A stretch of DNA of 16,078 bases, from assembly GCA_003021335.1 (NCBI GenBank), contig PXQL01000019.1, positions 4,012 to 20,089 of the forward strand, written 5' to 3'. This DNA is from Halobacteriales archaeon QH_10_67_13 (lineage in GTDB: Archaea; Halobacteriota; Halobacteria; Halobacteriales; Haloarculaceae). The notes under the pieces are model-generated. The model had not been told where the DNA came from and made no database searches. It saw only the letters and a program-made list of their open reading frames with translations. The translations under genes were made by a program, and so were the position numbers. Below are positions 1-6,347 of this stretch, piece by piece; the stretch's first letter is position 1; each line of letters starts with the position of its first letter.

Positions 1-612
1 TCCCAGCCGGCCGAGCCGACCGGGAGTCAGTGACTGCCCGTGTCGCGACGTCGCGACGGTCAGGCCGTCCGCCCGCGCCAGCACCGCATCCAGATCCGCG
101 CGGTCGACGACAAAGCCCGGTGAGGGCTCGTCGACGAGTTTCGCCCGGACCGGCTCCCGCGAAGAGACCCTGACGGTCACGCGCTCTCGCCTGCCGACGG
201 CTATGCCGTCTGGCACCGGCAGCGAGATCGGGTGTTGCAAGCCGCAATTGACCCGGACGCGCCCATCAGCTCCGACCTCGGTCACGATTCCCTGTCTTAA
301 CGACCCCGAACCGTTCGATCCGGAGCCGGTCTGTGAACGCACGCGGAGCGGCGGCATGATACCCGCGTACTCTAGTTCGTCCCGCTGCCCCCATACCTCC
401 TTTCGGAGATAGGGTGGGGTCGCGGCGTACCGGAGTACGGTTTCGACGAACCCGTCGCCGTATCGCCTCCGCCCCTCGGGGTCGGGAAAGACCGTCAGCC
501 GGTCGACCCGAAAGACCGCGGCCGCGCGGGCCACGTACCCGAGTTTCCGGGTTGCCTCGCGTTTGTCGGCTTCCCGGGCGAGTGACGACGGCACGAGCAC
601 GCTGATCGTCAT
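1..612 (-). CDS. Archaeal SPOUT-type RNA methyltransferase (Methyltrn_RNA_3/DUF171 family), N-terminal part, cut by window edge
   Basis: An open frame runs from an ATG at 612 to the window edge without a stop, giving 204 codons. The N-terminus (MTISVLVPSSLAREADKREA, then GYVARAAAVFRVDRL) matches the archaeal family annotated as putative RNA (uridine-N3) methyltransferase: a SPOUT-fold enzyme with an OB-fold inserted in the middle. The visible part holds the first half of the SPOUT domain (about residues 1-85) and the OB-like beta-rich insert (about 100-165, from RQGIVTEVGADGRVRVNCG). The C-terminal knot that binds S-adenosylmethionine lies outside the window. In many haloarchaea this gene precedes rpl3 and the large ribosomal protein operon, so ribosomal genes may follow off the left edge; that is inference. 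No strong TATA element is visible at the expected distance. Family assignment is by remembered sequence resemblance; the exact RNA target is unknown. Confidence 0.8.
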   Translation of the reverse strand, partial: MTISVLVPSSLAREADKREATRKLGYVARAAAVFRVDRLTVFPDPEGRRRYGDGFVETVLRYAATPPYLRKEVWGQRDELEYAGIMPPLRVRSQTGSGSNGSGSLRQGIVTEVGADGRVRVNCGLQHPISLPVPDGIAVGRRERVTVRVSSREPVRAKLVDEPSPGFVVDRADLDAVLARADGLTVATSRHGQSLTPGRLGRLG

Positions 613-671
613 GCCGTGACGCTTCTACGTCGCGCCACTAGACTGTGCCGGTTACTCCCCGATCCGGAGGT

Positions 672-697
672 AAAAACTCCCCGCTTCGCGCGCGGGG
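672..697. repeat. GC-rich hairpin flanked by an A-run; possible terminator or IS200/IS605-like end remnant
   Basis: The arms CCCCGC (679-684) and GCGGGG (692-697) form a 6-bp perfect stem with a 7-nt loop. On the plus strand a run of five A precedes the stem. On the minus strand the stem is followed by AGTTTTTA, which looks like an intrinsic-type terminator. It lies between the tRNA promoter and the methyltransferase start, where no gene in either direction needs an obvious terminator. Its A-run/stem layout resembles the subterminal hairpin of haloarchaeal IS200/IS605-type elements and the hairpin at 11524-11547, but no transposase is nearby. Confidence 0.35.
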
Positions 698-772
698 CTG
701 ACAGGCGTTGGCACACGCAGGCTGGCACCGGAGCGGCAACGTGATTCGCCGGCAGTCTGGGGTTTCGGAACG

Positions 773-780
773 CTTTTATT
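773..780 (+). promoter_or_regulatory. TATA-like box of tRNA-Gly
   Basis: CTTTTATT lies about 29 nt before the first base of the tRNA, the usual distance for an archaeal TBP site. It sits in a GC-rich background, which makes it stand out. Confidence 0.65.
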
Positions 781-805
781 GGTTATCGCCGGTAGATTAT
801 ACTGC

Positions 806-876
806 GCGCTGGTGGTGTAGCGGTATCACAGGACCCTGCCACGGTCCTAACCCGGGTTCAAATCCCGGCCAGCGCA
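806..876 (+). tRNA. tRNA-Gly, anticodon GCC
   Basis: A complete cloverleaf can be folded by eye. The acceptor stem is GCGCTGG (806-812) with CCAGCGC (869-875), and the discriminator base is A876. The D arm covers 815-829. The anticodon stem GGACC/GGTCC (831-835/843-847) holds loop CTGCCAC with anticodon GCC at 838-840. The T arm pairs CCGGG (852-856) with CCCGG (864-868) around loop TTCAAAT. No intron is present and CCA is not encoded. GCC reads GGC and GGU glycine codons; GGC is heavily used in this GC-rich genome. A TATA-like box precedes it. The stop codon of a convergent protein gene begins only two bases after its 3' end. Confidence 0.97.
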
Positions 877-877
877 C

Positions 878-1525
878 TCACTCGGCGCCGGTCACTTCTG
901 CACCGGGAGCGTTTTCGGTGACACTTTGCATTCCCTGGCGGGCCTTCTGTTTCGAGGCGTACCCCTGTCCGGAGTTCGCGATGTTGTTGCCGTTGTCGTG
1001 GACGAGCCGCCAGCGCCAGCCTCCTCCCGTGTCCTCGTACAGCTCGAAGGTGGCCTCGCTGATCTCTTTGGGGTCAACCGACCCCTCTGTGGACTGATCG
1101 ACGACCGCAGCGCCCGGAGCGGTTCGTTTCACGCTCTCGAGCCCCTGGCGGGCCTTCTGTTTCGAGGCATACCCCTGTCCGGAGTCGGAGATATTGTTGC
1201 CGTTGTCGTGGACGAGCCGCCAGCGCCAGCCTCCCTCTGTGTCCTCGTACAACTCAAAGGTGGCCTTGCTCGCGCTGGCGTTGGTGTCGATCTCGCCGGC
1301 CTCCTCGGGCCACGCGACCTCAATCTCGAGCTCCGTGGTCCCCTCCTCGCGCTCGACGGCCACCGTCAGCTCGGACTCCTCGGGCGGATCGACCGTCACC
1401 GTCTGCTCGGTGTCTGCCGGCACCGCCTCGCCTCGCCTGAAAGCTCCCGCGACTCGCCGCAGGAAGGCCCCGATTCCCCGCTTGTTTCGCGTCTCGGTCG
1501 TCTCGCTGACTGTCTCGTCTGTCAT
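878..1525 (-). CDS. Amphi-Trp domain plus two tandem DUF1508 (YegP-like) domains
   Basis: 215 aa. Residues about 16-75 ([17 protein letters not shown] through [11 protein letters not shown]) look like the amphi-Trp domain of haloarchaeal proteins. Two DUF1508/YegP-like domains follow at about 88-138 and 158-208, each with [22 protein letters not shown] and [14 protein letters not shown]. The two copies are nearly identical with a 70-residue period. DUF1508 proteins form small beta-sheet dimers; their biochemical role is not established, though the family has been linked loosely to stress responses. The ATG at 1525 is chosen because a TATA-like box lies about 27 nt upstream and because the open frame beyond it is only the antisense shadow of pelA. 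The gene ends 1 nt from the convergent tRNA-Gly. No signal peptide or membrane segment is seen, so it is probably cytoplasmic. Confidence 0.88.
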   Translation of the reverse strand: MTDETVSETTETRNKRGIGAFLRRVAGAFRRGEAVPADTEQTVTVDPPEESELTVAVEREEGTTELEIEVAWPEEAGEIDTNASASKATFELYEDTEGGWRWRLVHDNGNNISDSGQGYASKQKARQGLESVKRTAPGAAVVDQSTEGSVDPKEISEATFELYEDTGGGWRWRLVHDNGNNIANSGQGYASKQKARQGMQSVTENAPGAEVTGAE

Positions 1526-1548
1526 ACCAGTCGGTTCGCCCGGCTGGG

Positions 1549-1556
1549 GTATAAGG
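1549..1556 (-). promoter_or_regulatory. TATA box of the DUF1508 gene
   Basis: Read on the minus strand, CCTTATACC lies about 27 nt before the ATG at 1525, so the transcript is probably leaderless or nearly so. Confidence 0.6.
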
Positions 1557-1659
1557 GTGTTCCTCAGTCGAACGATCCGGCGACGCCGTGGACTGGCGAA
1601 CGACCACGCGGGTCGGGAACCGCCGGCGACCGTCGACGGTCCCGGGTCGAACCAGCAGT

Positions 1660-1667
1660 CACTTATC
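1660..1667 (+). promoter_or_regulatory. TATA box of pelA
   Basis: CACTTATC lies about 26 nt before the pelA ATG, which supports both the start choice and a leaderless transcript. Confidence 0.6.
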
Positions 1668-1688
1668 GGCGAGTCCCGCAGATCGGGC

Positions 1689-2753
1689 ATGCGAATCGCC
1701 GACCGCGAGCCCGTCGAGGGCGGCGGCGAGCGGCTCACCCTCGTCCCCGAGAGCGTCGACGATCTCTGGCATCTCTCGCATATCATCGAGCCCGACGACC
1801 GGATCGCCGGCGACACCGAGCGGCGCATCCAGCGAACGGACGACCGGCTCCGGGACACCGGCGGCGAGCGCGAGCACATCTGGGCCGAGCTGTCGGTGAC
1901 AGACACCGAGTTCGCCCGGTTTGCCAACCGGCTGCGGGTCGGCGGAACCATCGAGGCCTGCTCGCGGGAGGACCAGCTCGGGAACCACCACACGATCAAC
2001 GTCGAGCAACACGACGAGATTGAGCTGGAAAAGCGGCTCAAGCCCGACCAGCGCGACCGCCTCGAGTCGGCCGTCGAGGCCGCCGAGGCCCCGGACGTCG
2101 CGATCGCGACCGTCGAGGAGGGGCAAGCGTACGTCCACACCGTCGCCCAACATGCCGCCGAACAGCGCGCTCGGCTCACCGGTCCGACCGGCAAGGGCGA
2201 GTACGCCCGCGACCGCTCGGAGCTGTTCGAGGAGCTGCGAGCGGTCCTCGAACGGCTTGAGGCTGATGCCGTTGTGCTCGCCGGCCCGGGCTTCACGAAA
2301 GGCGACGCTCTCGACCATATCACCGAGGCCGCCCCCGACCTCGCGGCGACGATCACGACGGTCGACACCGCCGGCGTCGGCGATCGGGGCGTCCACGAGG
2401 TGCTCAAGCGCGGCGCCGTTGAGGAGATTCAACGCGAGACCCGGATCGCCCGGGAGGCGGAGCTGATCGACGAGCTCACCGACCGGATCGCCGAGGGCAC
2501 CGAAGTCGCGTACGGCCCCGAGTCGGTCGCCACCGCCGCCGAGTACGGTGCAATTGAGCACCTGCTGGTCGTCGACGAGCGGCTCCGCCAGGAACGCCGC
2601 GAGGGCGACTGGGCGATCGATGTCGACGCCGTCATCGAGCAGACCGAGCAGAAAGGCGGGGAGGTGACGGTCTTCTCGGGGGAGTTCGCCCCCGGTCAGC
2701 AGCTGGCGAACCTCGGCGGGATCGGCGCACTGCTGCGGTACCGACTCGAGTGA
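1689..2753 (+). CDS. pelA: Pelota (aPelota/Dom34), ribosome rescue factor
   Basis: 354 aa, the usual size for archaeal Pelota. It recognises ribosomes stalled with an empty or blocked A site and, delivered by aEF1A and followed by ABCE1, drives subunit splitting. The N-terminal Sm-like domain carries [24 protein letters not shown] and RIQRTDD, then the conserved [11 protein letters not shown] and [14 protein letters not shown]. The central domain contains [22 protein letters not shown] and [11 protein letters not shown]. The C-terminal domain contains [30 protein letters not shown] and ends near [16 protein letters not shown]. The GGQ motif of aRF1 is absent, which separates Pelota from the release factor. 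ATG at 1689 is chosen because it begins the conserved MRI start and has a TATA box at the right distance. It is transcribed alone; its stop directly abuts the stop of a convergent hydrolase gene. Confidence 0.96.
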   Translation: MRIADREPVEGGGERLTLVPESVDDLWHLSHIIEPDDRIAGDTERRIQRTDDRLRDTGGEREHIWAELSVTDTEFARFANRLRVGGTIEACSREDQLGNHHTINVEQHDEIELEKRLKPDQRDRLESAVEAAEAPDVAIATVEEGQAYVHTVAQHAAEQRARLTGPTGKGEYARDRSELFEELRAVLERLEADAVVLAGPGFTKGDALDHITEAAPDLAATITTVDTAGVGDRGVHEVLKRGAVEEIQRETRIAREAELIDELTDRIAEGTEVAYGPESVATAAEYGAIEHLLVVDERLRQERREGDWAIDVDAVIEQTEQKGGEVTVFSGEFAPGQQLANLGGIGALLRYRLE

Positions 2754-3533
2754 TCAGGAGACCTCGACCGTCAGCCCGTCGCGAGCGATCCGCACGTCGC
2801 CGTCGTAGCGCTCGCCGATCGACGCGAGCATCTCCTCGTGGTGCCCCTGCGTGTGTGGAAACAGATGCGTGAGATACACCCGTCCCAGGGCGGCGTCTCC
2901 AGCGGCGAGCACCCGGCCAAGCTCCGCGGGCGTGGGATGTCCGGAGACGTCCACGTCGTCCGGAAACGAACAGTCGTGGACGAACACCGCGGCGCCGTCG
3001 GCGAACTCGACGAGCTCGGTCGTGGCCTCGGAGTCGCTGCTGTAGGCGACCGTCGGTCGGTCGTCGGCGCCGGCCTCCGCGTCGATCGGGGTCAGCCGGT
3101 AGGCCAGCCCGTCCATCGAGTGTTCGGTCGGGTGGTGTCCGACCCGGAACCCCGCCAGCTCGAAAGTCCCCGTCCCGAGCGGCCGGTCTCGGACGGTCAG
3201 CTCGATTCGGTCTTGCATGTACGCGTGGACCTCAAGTAGCCCCTCGATGAGGCGTTCGGTTCCAGGCGGTCCGACGAGCTCGAGGGTGGTCTCGCCGGCC
3301 AGCCACCGGGCTTTCATCAGCGGCAGCAGGTCGGCGACGTGATCCAGGTGGTGGTGTGTGAGAAGCACCGTCTCGACGCCCTCGTAGCCGACGCTCGTCC
3401 GCGCTAGCCCGTGAAGCGCCCCGCTGCCGGCGTCGATCAGCAGCGTCCGCTCGCTGGCCTCGACGAGCAGCCCCGTCTGGAACCGCTCGCCGGCCGGCAT
3501 CGCGCTTCCGGTGCCGAGAAAGGTAAGGCGCAT
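2754..3533 (-). CDS. RNase Z-like metallo-beta-lactamase fold hydrolase
   Basis: 259 aa, a full-length single-domain MBL protein. It begins with the typical strand and loop MRLTFLGTGSAMP. The main metal motif is HHHLDH at residues 60-65 (H60, H62, D64, H65). Further likely ligands are H138 (in PTEHS), D167 (in YSSDSE) and H223 (in LTHLFPH). This arrangement is close to RNase Z and related ElaC/PqqB-like hydrolases with a dinuclear zinc site. The flexible arm of true tRNase Z is not obvious, so tRNA 3' processing is not assured and a different phosphodiester or ester substrate is possible. Its stop codon is directly adjacent to that of convergent pelA. A divergent small gene begins 76 nt away from its start. 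Confidence 0.88.
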   Translation of the reverse strand: MRLTFLGTGSAMPAGERFQTGLLVEASERTLLIDAGSGALHGLARTSVGYEGVETVLLTHHHLDHVADLLPLMKARWLAGETTLELVGPPGTERLIEGLLEVHAYMQDRIELTVRDRPLGTGTFELAGFRVGHHPTEHSMDGLAYRLTPIDAEAGADDRPTVAYSSDSEATTELVEFADGAAVFVHDCSFPDDVDVSGHPTPAELGRVLAAGDAALGRVYLTHLFPHTQGHHEEMLASIGERYDGDVRIARDGLTVEVS

Positions 3534-3609
3534 ACGGAACCATCGGCGTCTCCGAGCAAAGCTCTTTGGCGGCCTGCGGATTTTTGTCCGCTCGGGATCA
3601 ACCAGCAGT

Positions 3610-3807
3610 ATGACCGTCCTGTCGTTCGAGGACGACGGCGTCGAGGTCGTCTACGAGGGCACCGAGTTCCGCCTGGAGAAGGCCCTCATCGAGGAGGCAA
3701 CAGAGAAGCCCTACCCGGAGGTCACCGACCACGAGGTGCTCAAGCTGATCGAGCGCGAGCCGGCCCTCTCCGGCGAGCCCCGACGGGTCGCCGACATCCT
3801 CGACTAG
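3610..3807 (+). CDS. Small conserved haloarchaeal protein (65 aa), possibly DUF5800
   Basis: 65 aa, acidic, with no Cys and no membrane segment. The sequence (VEVVYEGTEFRLEKALIEEA, then VTDHEVLKLIE and GEPRRVADIL) resembles a small family widely conserved in haloarchaea, which I recall as DUF5800, without assigned function. A T-rich element (ATTTTTG, about 3580) lies some 27 nt before the ATG, fitting a leaderless transcript. The well-behaved start, its own promoter and the codon bias support a real gene. The stop codon overlaps the convergent hydrolase stop by 4 nt through a shared CTAG. Confidence 0.8.
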   Translation: MTVLSFEDDGVEVVYEGTEFRLEKALIEEATEKPYPEVTDHEVLKLIEREPALSGEPRRVADILD

Positions 3808-4733
3808 GCTGTCGTTGTGGTCAGATCTCCACCGAGGACCTCGACGAACGCCTCGGGGTGCTCGACGTGGGGCAGCAACTTTGTATCGTCGAAGACGACG
3901 AGCCCGGCGCCGGCCTCCCTGGCGAGGTGTCGCCCCTCCGAGAGCGGCGTCGTGTGTCCGTCCCGGCCCCACACGAGCACGACCGGCGCGGACACGTCCG
4001 CGAGGCTCTCGGCGAGCGGCGTTTCGGGGTCGAGGTCGCCGCTCAGGAACCCCGCGGGGGCGAACCGGGCGCCGTCCTGGTGGGCGGTCAACCACTCGTG
4101 CTCGAGAACAGCGTCGGTGTGATTGGCCGGGTCGGCGTACCCGTGGTCGGCGCTGAACCGCCGGATCGCGGGCTTGCTCACGAGCAGATTGAACAGTCCC
4201 TCACCGAGCACCGGCGACCGGAGCAGTGCCCGGAGCCACCGTCCCCCGCCCGGGGTGTCGTCGGTCGGGGCGACGAGCACGAGCCGGCTGGCCTCGTCGT
4301 CGATGGCCTCGGCGGCGTAGGCGCCGGTCAGCGACGAGGCGACCACGACCGGATCGTCGACCAGGTCGGCGACAGCGTCCTCGACGAAGGTTGTGTACAG
4401 AGACGCCGAGTACAGGAGCGGCGGCCGATCCGAGTGGCCGAACCCGGGCAGGTCCGGCGCGATCACGTGATACTCCTCGCTCAGCTCGTCGTGGACCCGC
4501 CAGAACTGGTGGCTGCTCGCCGCCGCGCTGATTCCGTGCAACAGCAGTAGATCCTGGTCCTCCGGGTCGCCGCGCTCGGCGTAGCCGACGTCGAACCCGC
4601 GCCACCGGTATGTCCCCCGGTCGCCGTCGAGGAACGGCTCGAACGGTTCGGCCCGGGAGGCGAGCGCGCGGTTCGCCGCCGCCGTCGCGCCGACGGCCCC
4701 GACCGCGGCCGCGGCTGCGTTTCGGAGCTTCAT
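3804..4733 (-). CDS. Alpha/beta hydrolase
   Basis: 309 aa alpha/beta-hydrolase fold protein. The oxyanion-hole segment is LLLLHGIS (H66-G67) and the DLPGFGHSDRP motif follows. The nucleophile elbow is ASSLT (S134), an atypical form of G-x-S-x-G in which the flanking glycines are replaced by Ala and Thr. The likely acid is D258 in WGRDGH and the likely base is H289 in LLPHVEHP. The first 25 residues are Ala-rich and hydrophobic (AAAAAVGAVGATAAA), so a weak membrane anchor or signal-like segment is possible. The substrate cannot be told from the sequence. It lies 36 nt downstream of meaB but also has a TATA-like box (about 4756-4765) inside that gap, so it may be transcribed both with and apart from the methylmalonyl-CoA genes. 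Confidence 0.87.
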   Translation of the reverse strand: MKLRNAAAAAVGAVGATAAANRALASRAEPFEPFLDGDRGTYRWRGFDVGYAERGDPEDQDLLLLHGISAAASSHQFWRVHDELSEEYHVIAPDLPGFGHSDRPPLLYSASLYTTFVEDAVADLVDDPVVVASSLTGAYAAEAIDDEASRLVLVAPTDDTPGGGRWLRALLRSPVLGEGLFNLLVSKPAIRRFSADHGYADPANHTDAVLEHEWLTAHQDGARFAPAGFLSGDLDPETPLAESLADVSAPVVLVWGRDGHTTPLSEGRHLAREAGAGLVVFDDTKLLPHVEHPEAFVEVLGGDLTTTTA

Positions 4734-4755
4734 ACGCGCAATTTACGGCCCTGGC

Positions 4756-4765
4756 TGTTATATCC
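4756..4765 (-). promoter_or_regulatory. TATA box of the alpha/beta hydrolase gene
   Basis: On the minus strand, GGATATAACA lies about 28 nt before the ATG at 4733 in the gap after meaB. It suggests an internal promoter within the mcm-meaB-hydrolase series. Confidence 0.55.
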
Positions 4766-4769
4766 AGCG

Positions 4770-5822
4770 TCACTCGCGGCCGCGACGACCGTCGAGACAC
4801 GCCTCGACCGGCTCGAGTAGCTCGTCGGCGACCGCGTAGGGATCGGTCTCGCGGGCGAGCACCCGATCGACGAACCGGTCGAGTCCGCCGCGGCGCTCAA
4901 TCTCCTCGGCGAGCAGCTCGTTCGTGTCTTCCCGAAGCAGCGTTCGGATCTTCTCTGCGTACCGGAGCCGGGCCTGTGTCTCCCGCCGCCCGGACGCGTC
5001 CAGATACGCCCGGTGTTCGGCGAGGGTCTCGAGCAGCTCTTCGACGCCCTCACCGCGCTTTGCGACCGTCTCGACGATCGCTGCCTGCCAGTCCTCGCCC
5101 GTCTCGTCGGACTGCGAGTCGCCGCTTTCCTTGACGCTCGCGACCGCGCCGTGGTGGCCCGCGGTCCCGGGGATGCCACCCTCCTGGTACTCGATCATTT
5201 CCCGCAGCTCCTGGACCGTCCGGTCGGCGCCCTCGAGGTCGGCCTTGTTGACGACGAACACGTCCCCGATCTCGAGGATGCCGGCCTTGAGCATCTGAAC
5301 GTCGTCGCCGCTGCCTGGTGGGACCAACACCATCACCGTGTCGGCGGTTTTGACGATGTCGATCTCGTTTTGACCGGCACCGACGGTCTCGACGAGGATC
5401 TTGTCCTTGCCGAAGGCGTCCAGGGCGGTCACGGCGTCGGCCGTCGCCGTCGAGAGCCCGCCCAGCGAGCCCCGCGCGGACATCGACCGGAAGAACACGT
5501 CCATGTCGCCGACGTTCGAGCCCATCCGGATCCGGTCGCCCAGCACGGCACCGCCGGTGTACGGTGAGGAGGGGTCGATCGCGATCACGCCGACGGTCAG
5601 CCCCCGCTCGCGGTAGGTCGCGGCGAGCTTATCCACCAGCGTCGACTTGCCCGACCCGGGTGACCCGGTCACGCCGATCACGTCCGCGCCGCCGGTGTGG
5701 CGGTGCAGCGCGGACACGAGCTCCCGGTAGCCCGGCTCGCGGTCCTCGATGTTCGTGATCGCGCGGGCCAGCGCCCGGTGTTTTCCGGCCAGCAGCTGCT
5801 CAACCAGCTCCGGGTCGCTCAT
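4770..5822 (-). CDS. meaB: Methylmalonyl-CoA mutase-associated GTPase MeaB (ArgK family)
   Basis: 350 aa G3E-family GTPase. MeaB protects methylmalonyl-CoA mutase from inactivation and gates loading of adenosylcobalamin. Visible motifs are the P-loop GSPGSGKS (residues 53-60), IAIDPSSPYTGGAVLGDRIRM, the switch segment ILVETVGAGQNE, MVLVPPGSGDDVQ, and the guanine-specificity motif NKAD. The C-terminal helices (about 280-350) match the family dimerisation region. Older annotations call this family LAO/AO transport ATPase ArgK, which is a misnomer. The start overlaps the stop of the mutase B12-binding subunit by 4 nt (ATGA), indicating translational coupling and a shared transcript. The pairing with the mutase subunit makes the assignment firm. 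Confidence 0.95.
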   Translation of the reverse strand: MSDPELVEQLLAGKHRALARAITNIEDREPGYRELVSALHRHTGGADVIGVTGSPGSGKSTLVDKLAATYRERGLTVGVIAIDPSSPYTGGAVLGDRIRMGSNVGDMDVFFRSMSARGSLGGLSTATADAVTALDAFGKDKILVETVGAGQNEIDIVKTADTVMVLVPPGSGDDVQMLKAGILEIGDVFVVNKADLEGADRTVQELREMIEYQEGGIPGTAGHHGAVASVKESGDSQSDETGEDWQAAIVETVAKRGEGVEELLETLAEHRAYLDASGRRETQARLRYAEKIRTLLREDTNELLAEEIERRGGLDRFVDRVLARETDPYAVADELLEPVEACLDGRRGRE

Positions 5823-6232
5823 CGCTCCGGGGCGTGCTCGCGGATGTACTCGACCATCGCGTCGATCGACGTCCCGGGACCGAAAATCTCATTCACGCCG
5901 GCCTCGCGCAGCGCCGTCTCGTCCTCGTCGGGAATGATCCCTCCGACGACCACCAACGTGTCCGCGAGCGCGTCGTACTCCTCAAGCTCTTCGAGGATCT
6001 CCGGGACGAGCGTGTTGTGCGCTCCCGAGAGAATCGAGATCCCGAGCACGTCGACATCCTCCTGGACCGTCGCCTGAACAATCTCTTCCGGAGCCCTGTG
6101 GAGTCCGGAGTAGATCACCTCGAAGCCGGCGTCCCTGAGCGCCCGCGAGATGACGTGTGCCCCCCGATCGTGGCCGTCGAGCCCGACCTTGGCAACCAGA
6201 CACCGGAGCGCCTGCTTCTCCTCCGCGCTCAT
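5819..6232 (-). CDS. mcmA2: Methylmalonyl-CoA mutase small subunit, B12-binding domain
   Basis: 137 aa, a stand-alone cobalamin-binding domain. The signature DxHxxG is DGHDRG (residues 19-24), whose His provides the lower axial cobalt ligand. SGLH, ISILSG and VVGGIIPDED follow as in the base-off/His-on B12 fold. In archaea the mutase is split, with the catalytic TIM-barrel chain encoded elsewhere; it is not in this window. The enzyme interconverts methylmalonyl-CoA and succinyl-CoA, linking propionyl-CoA breakdown and related pathways to the TCA cycle. The ATG at 6232 (MSAEEKQALRCLVAKVGLDG) is preferred to the longer upstream frame because homologues begin just before RCLVAKVGLDGHDRG. The gene overlaps meaB by 4 nt. 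Confidence 0.94.
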   Translation of the reverse strand: MSAEEKQALRCLVAKVGLDGHDRGAHVISRALRDAGFEVIYSGLHRAPEEIVQATVQEDVDVLGISILSGAHNTLVPEILEELEEYDALADTLVVVGGIIPDEDETALREAGVNEIFGPGTSIDAMVEYIREHAPER

Positions 6233-6347
6233 ACGCTTACGTGCCGACTCCGGCGTTTGATTGTTTCGGTCTCGCGAGCGACAGGTTGACCGCACCGCTT
6301 CGCGGCCCCGTCACCGCGCTTGTGACCGATCTGACCGACCAGTCGAG

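Noticed and set aside
806..876. tRNA-Gly as an integration attachment site
   Set aside because: No second copy of the tRNA 3' half and no integrase gene are visible in the window.
926..2023. Long plus-strand open frames across 926-2023 and similar antisense frames throughout
   Set aside because: GC-rich haloarchaeal DNA yields long spurious frames opposite real genes. These encode Arg/Ala/Pro/Ser-rich sequences without domains.
878..2407. A 509-aa version of the DUF1508 protein
   Set aside because: The extension beyond 1525 is Ser/Arg-rich antisense of pelA. The TATA box before 1525 and the domain start support the shorter form.
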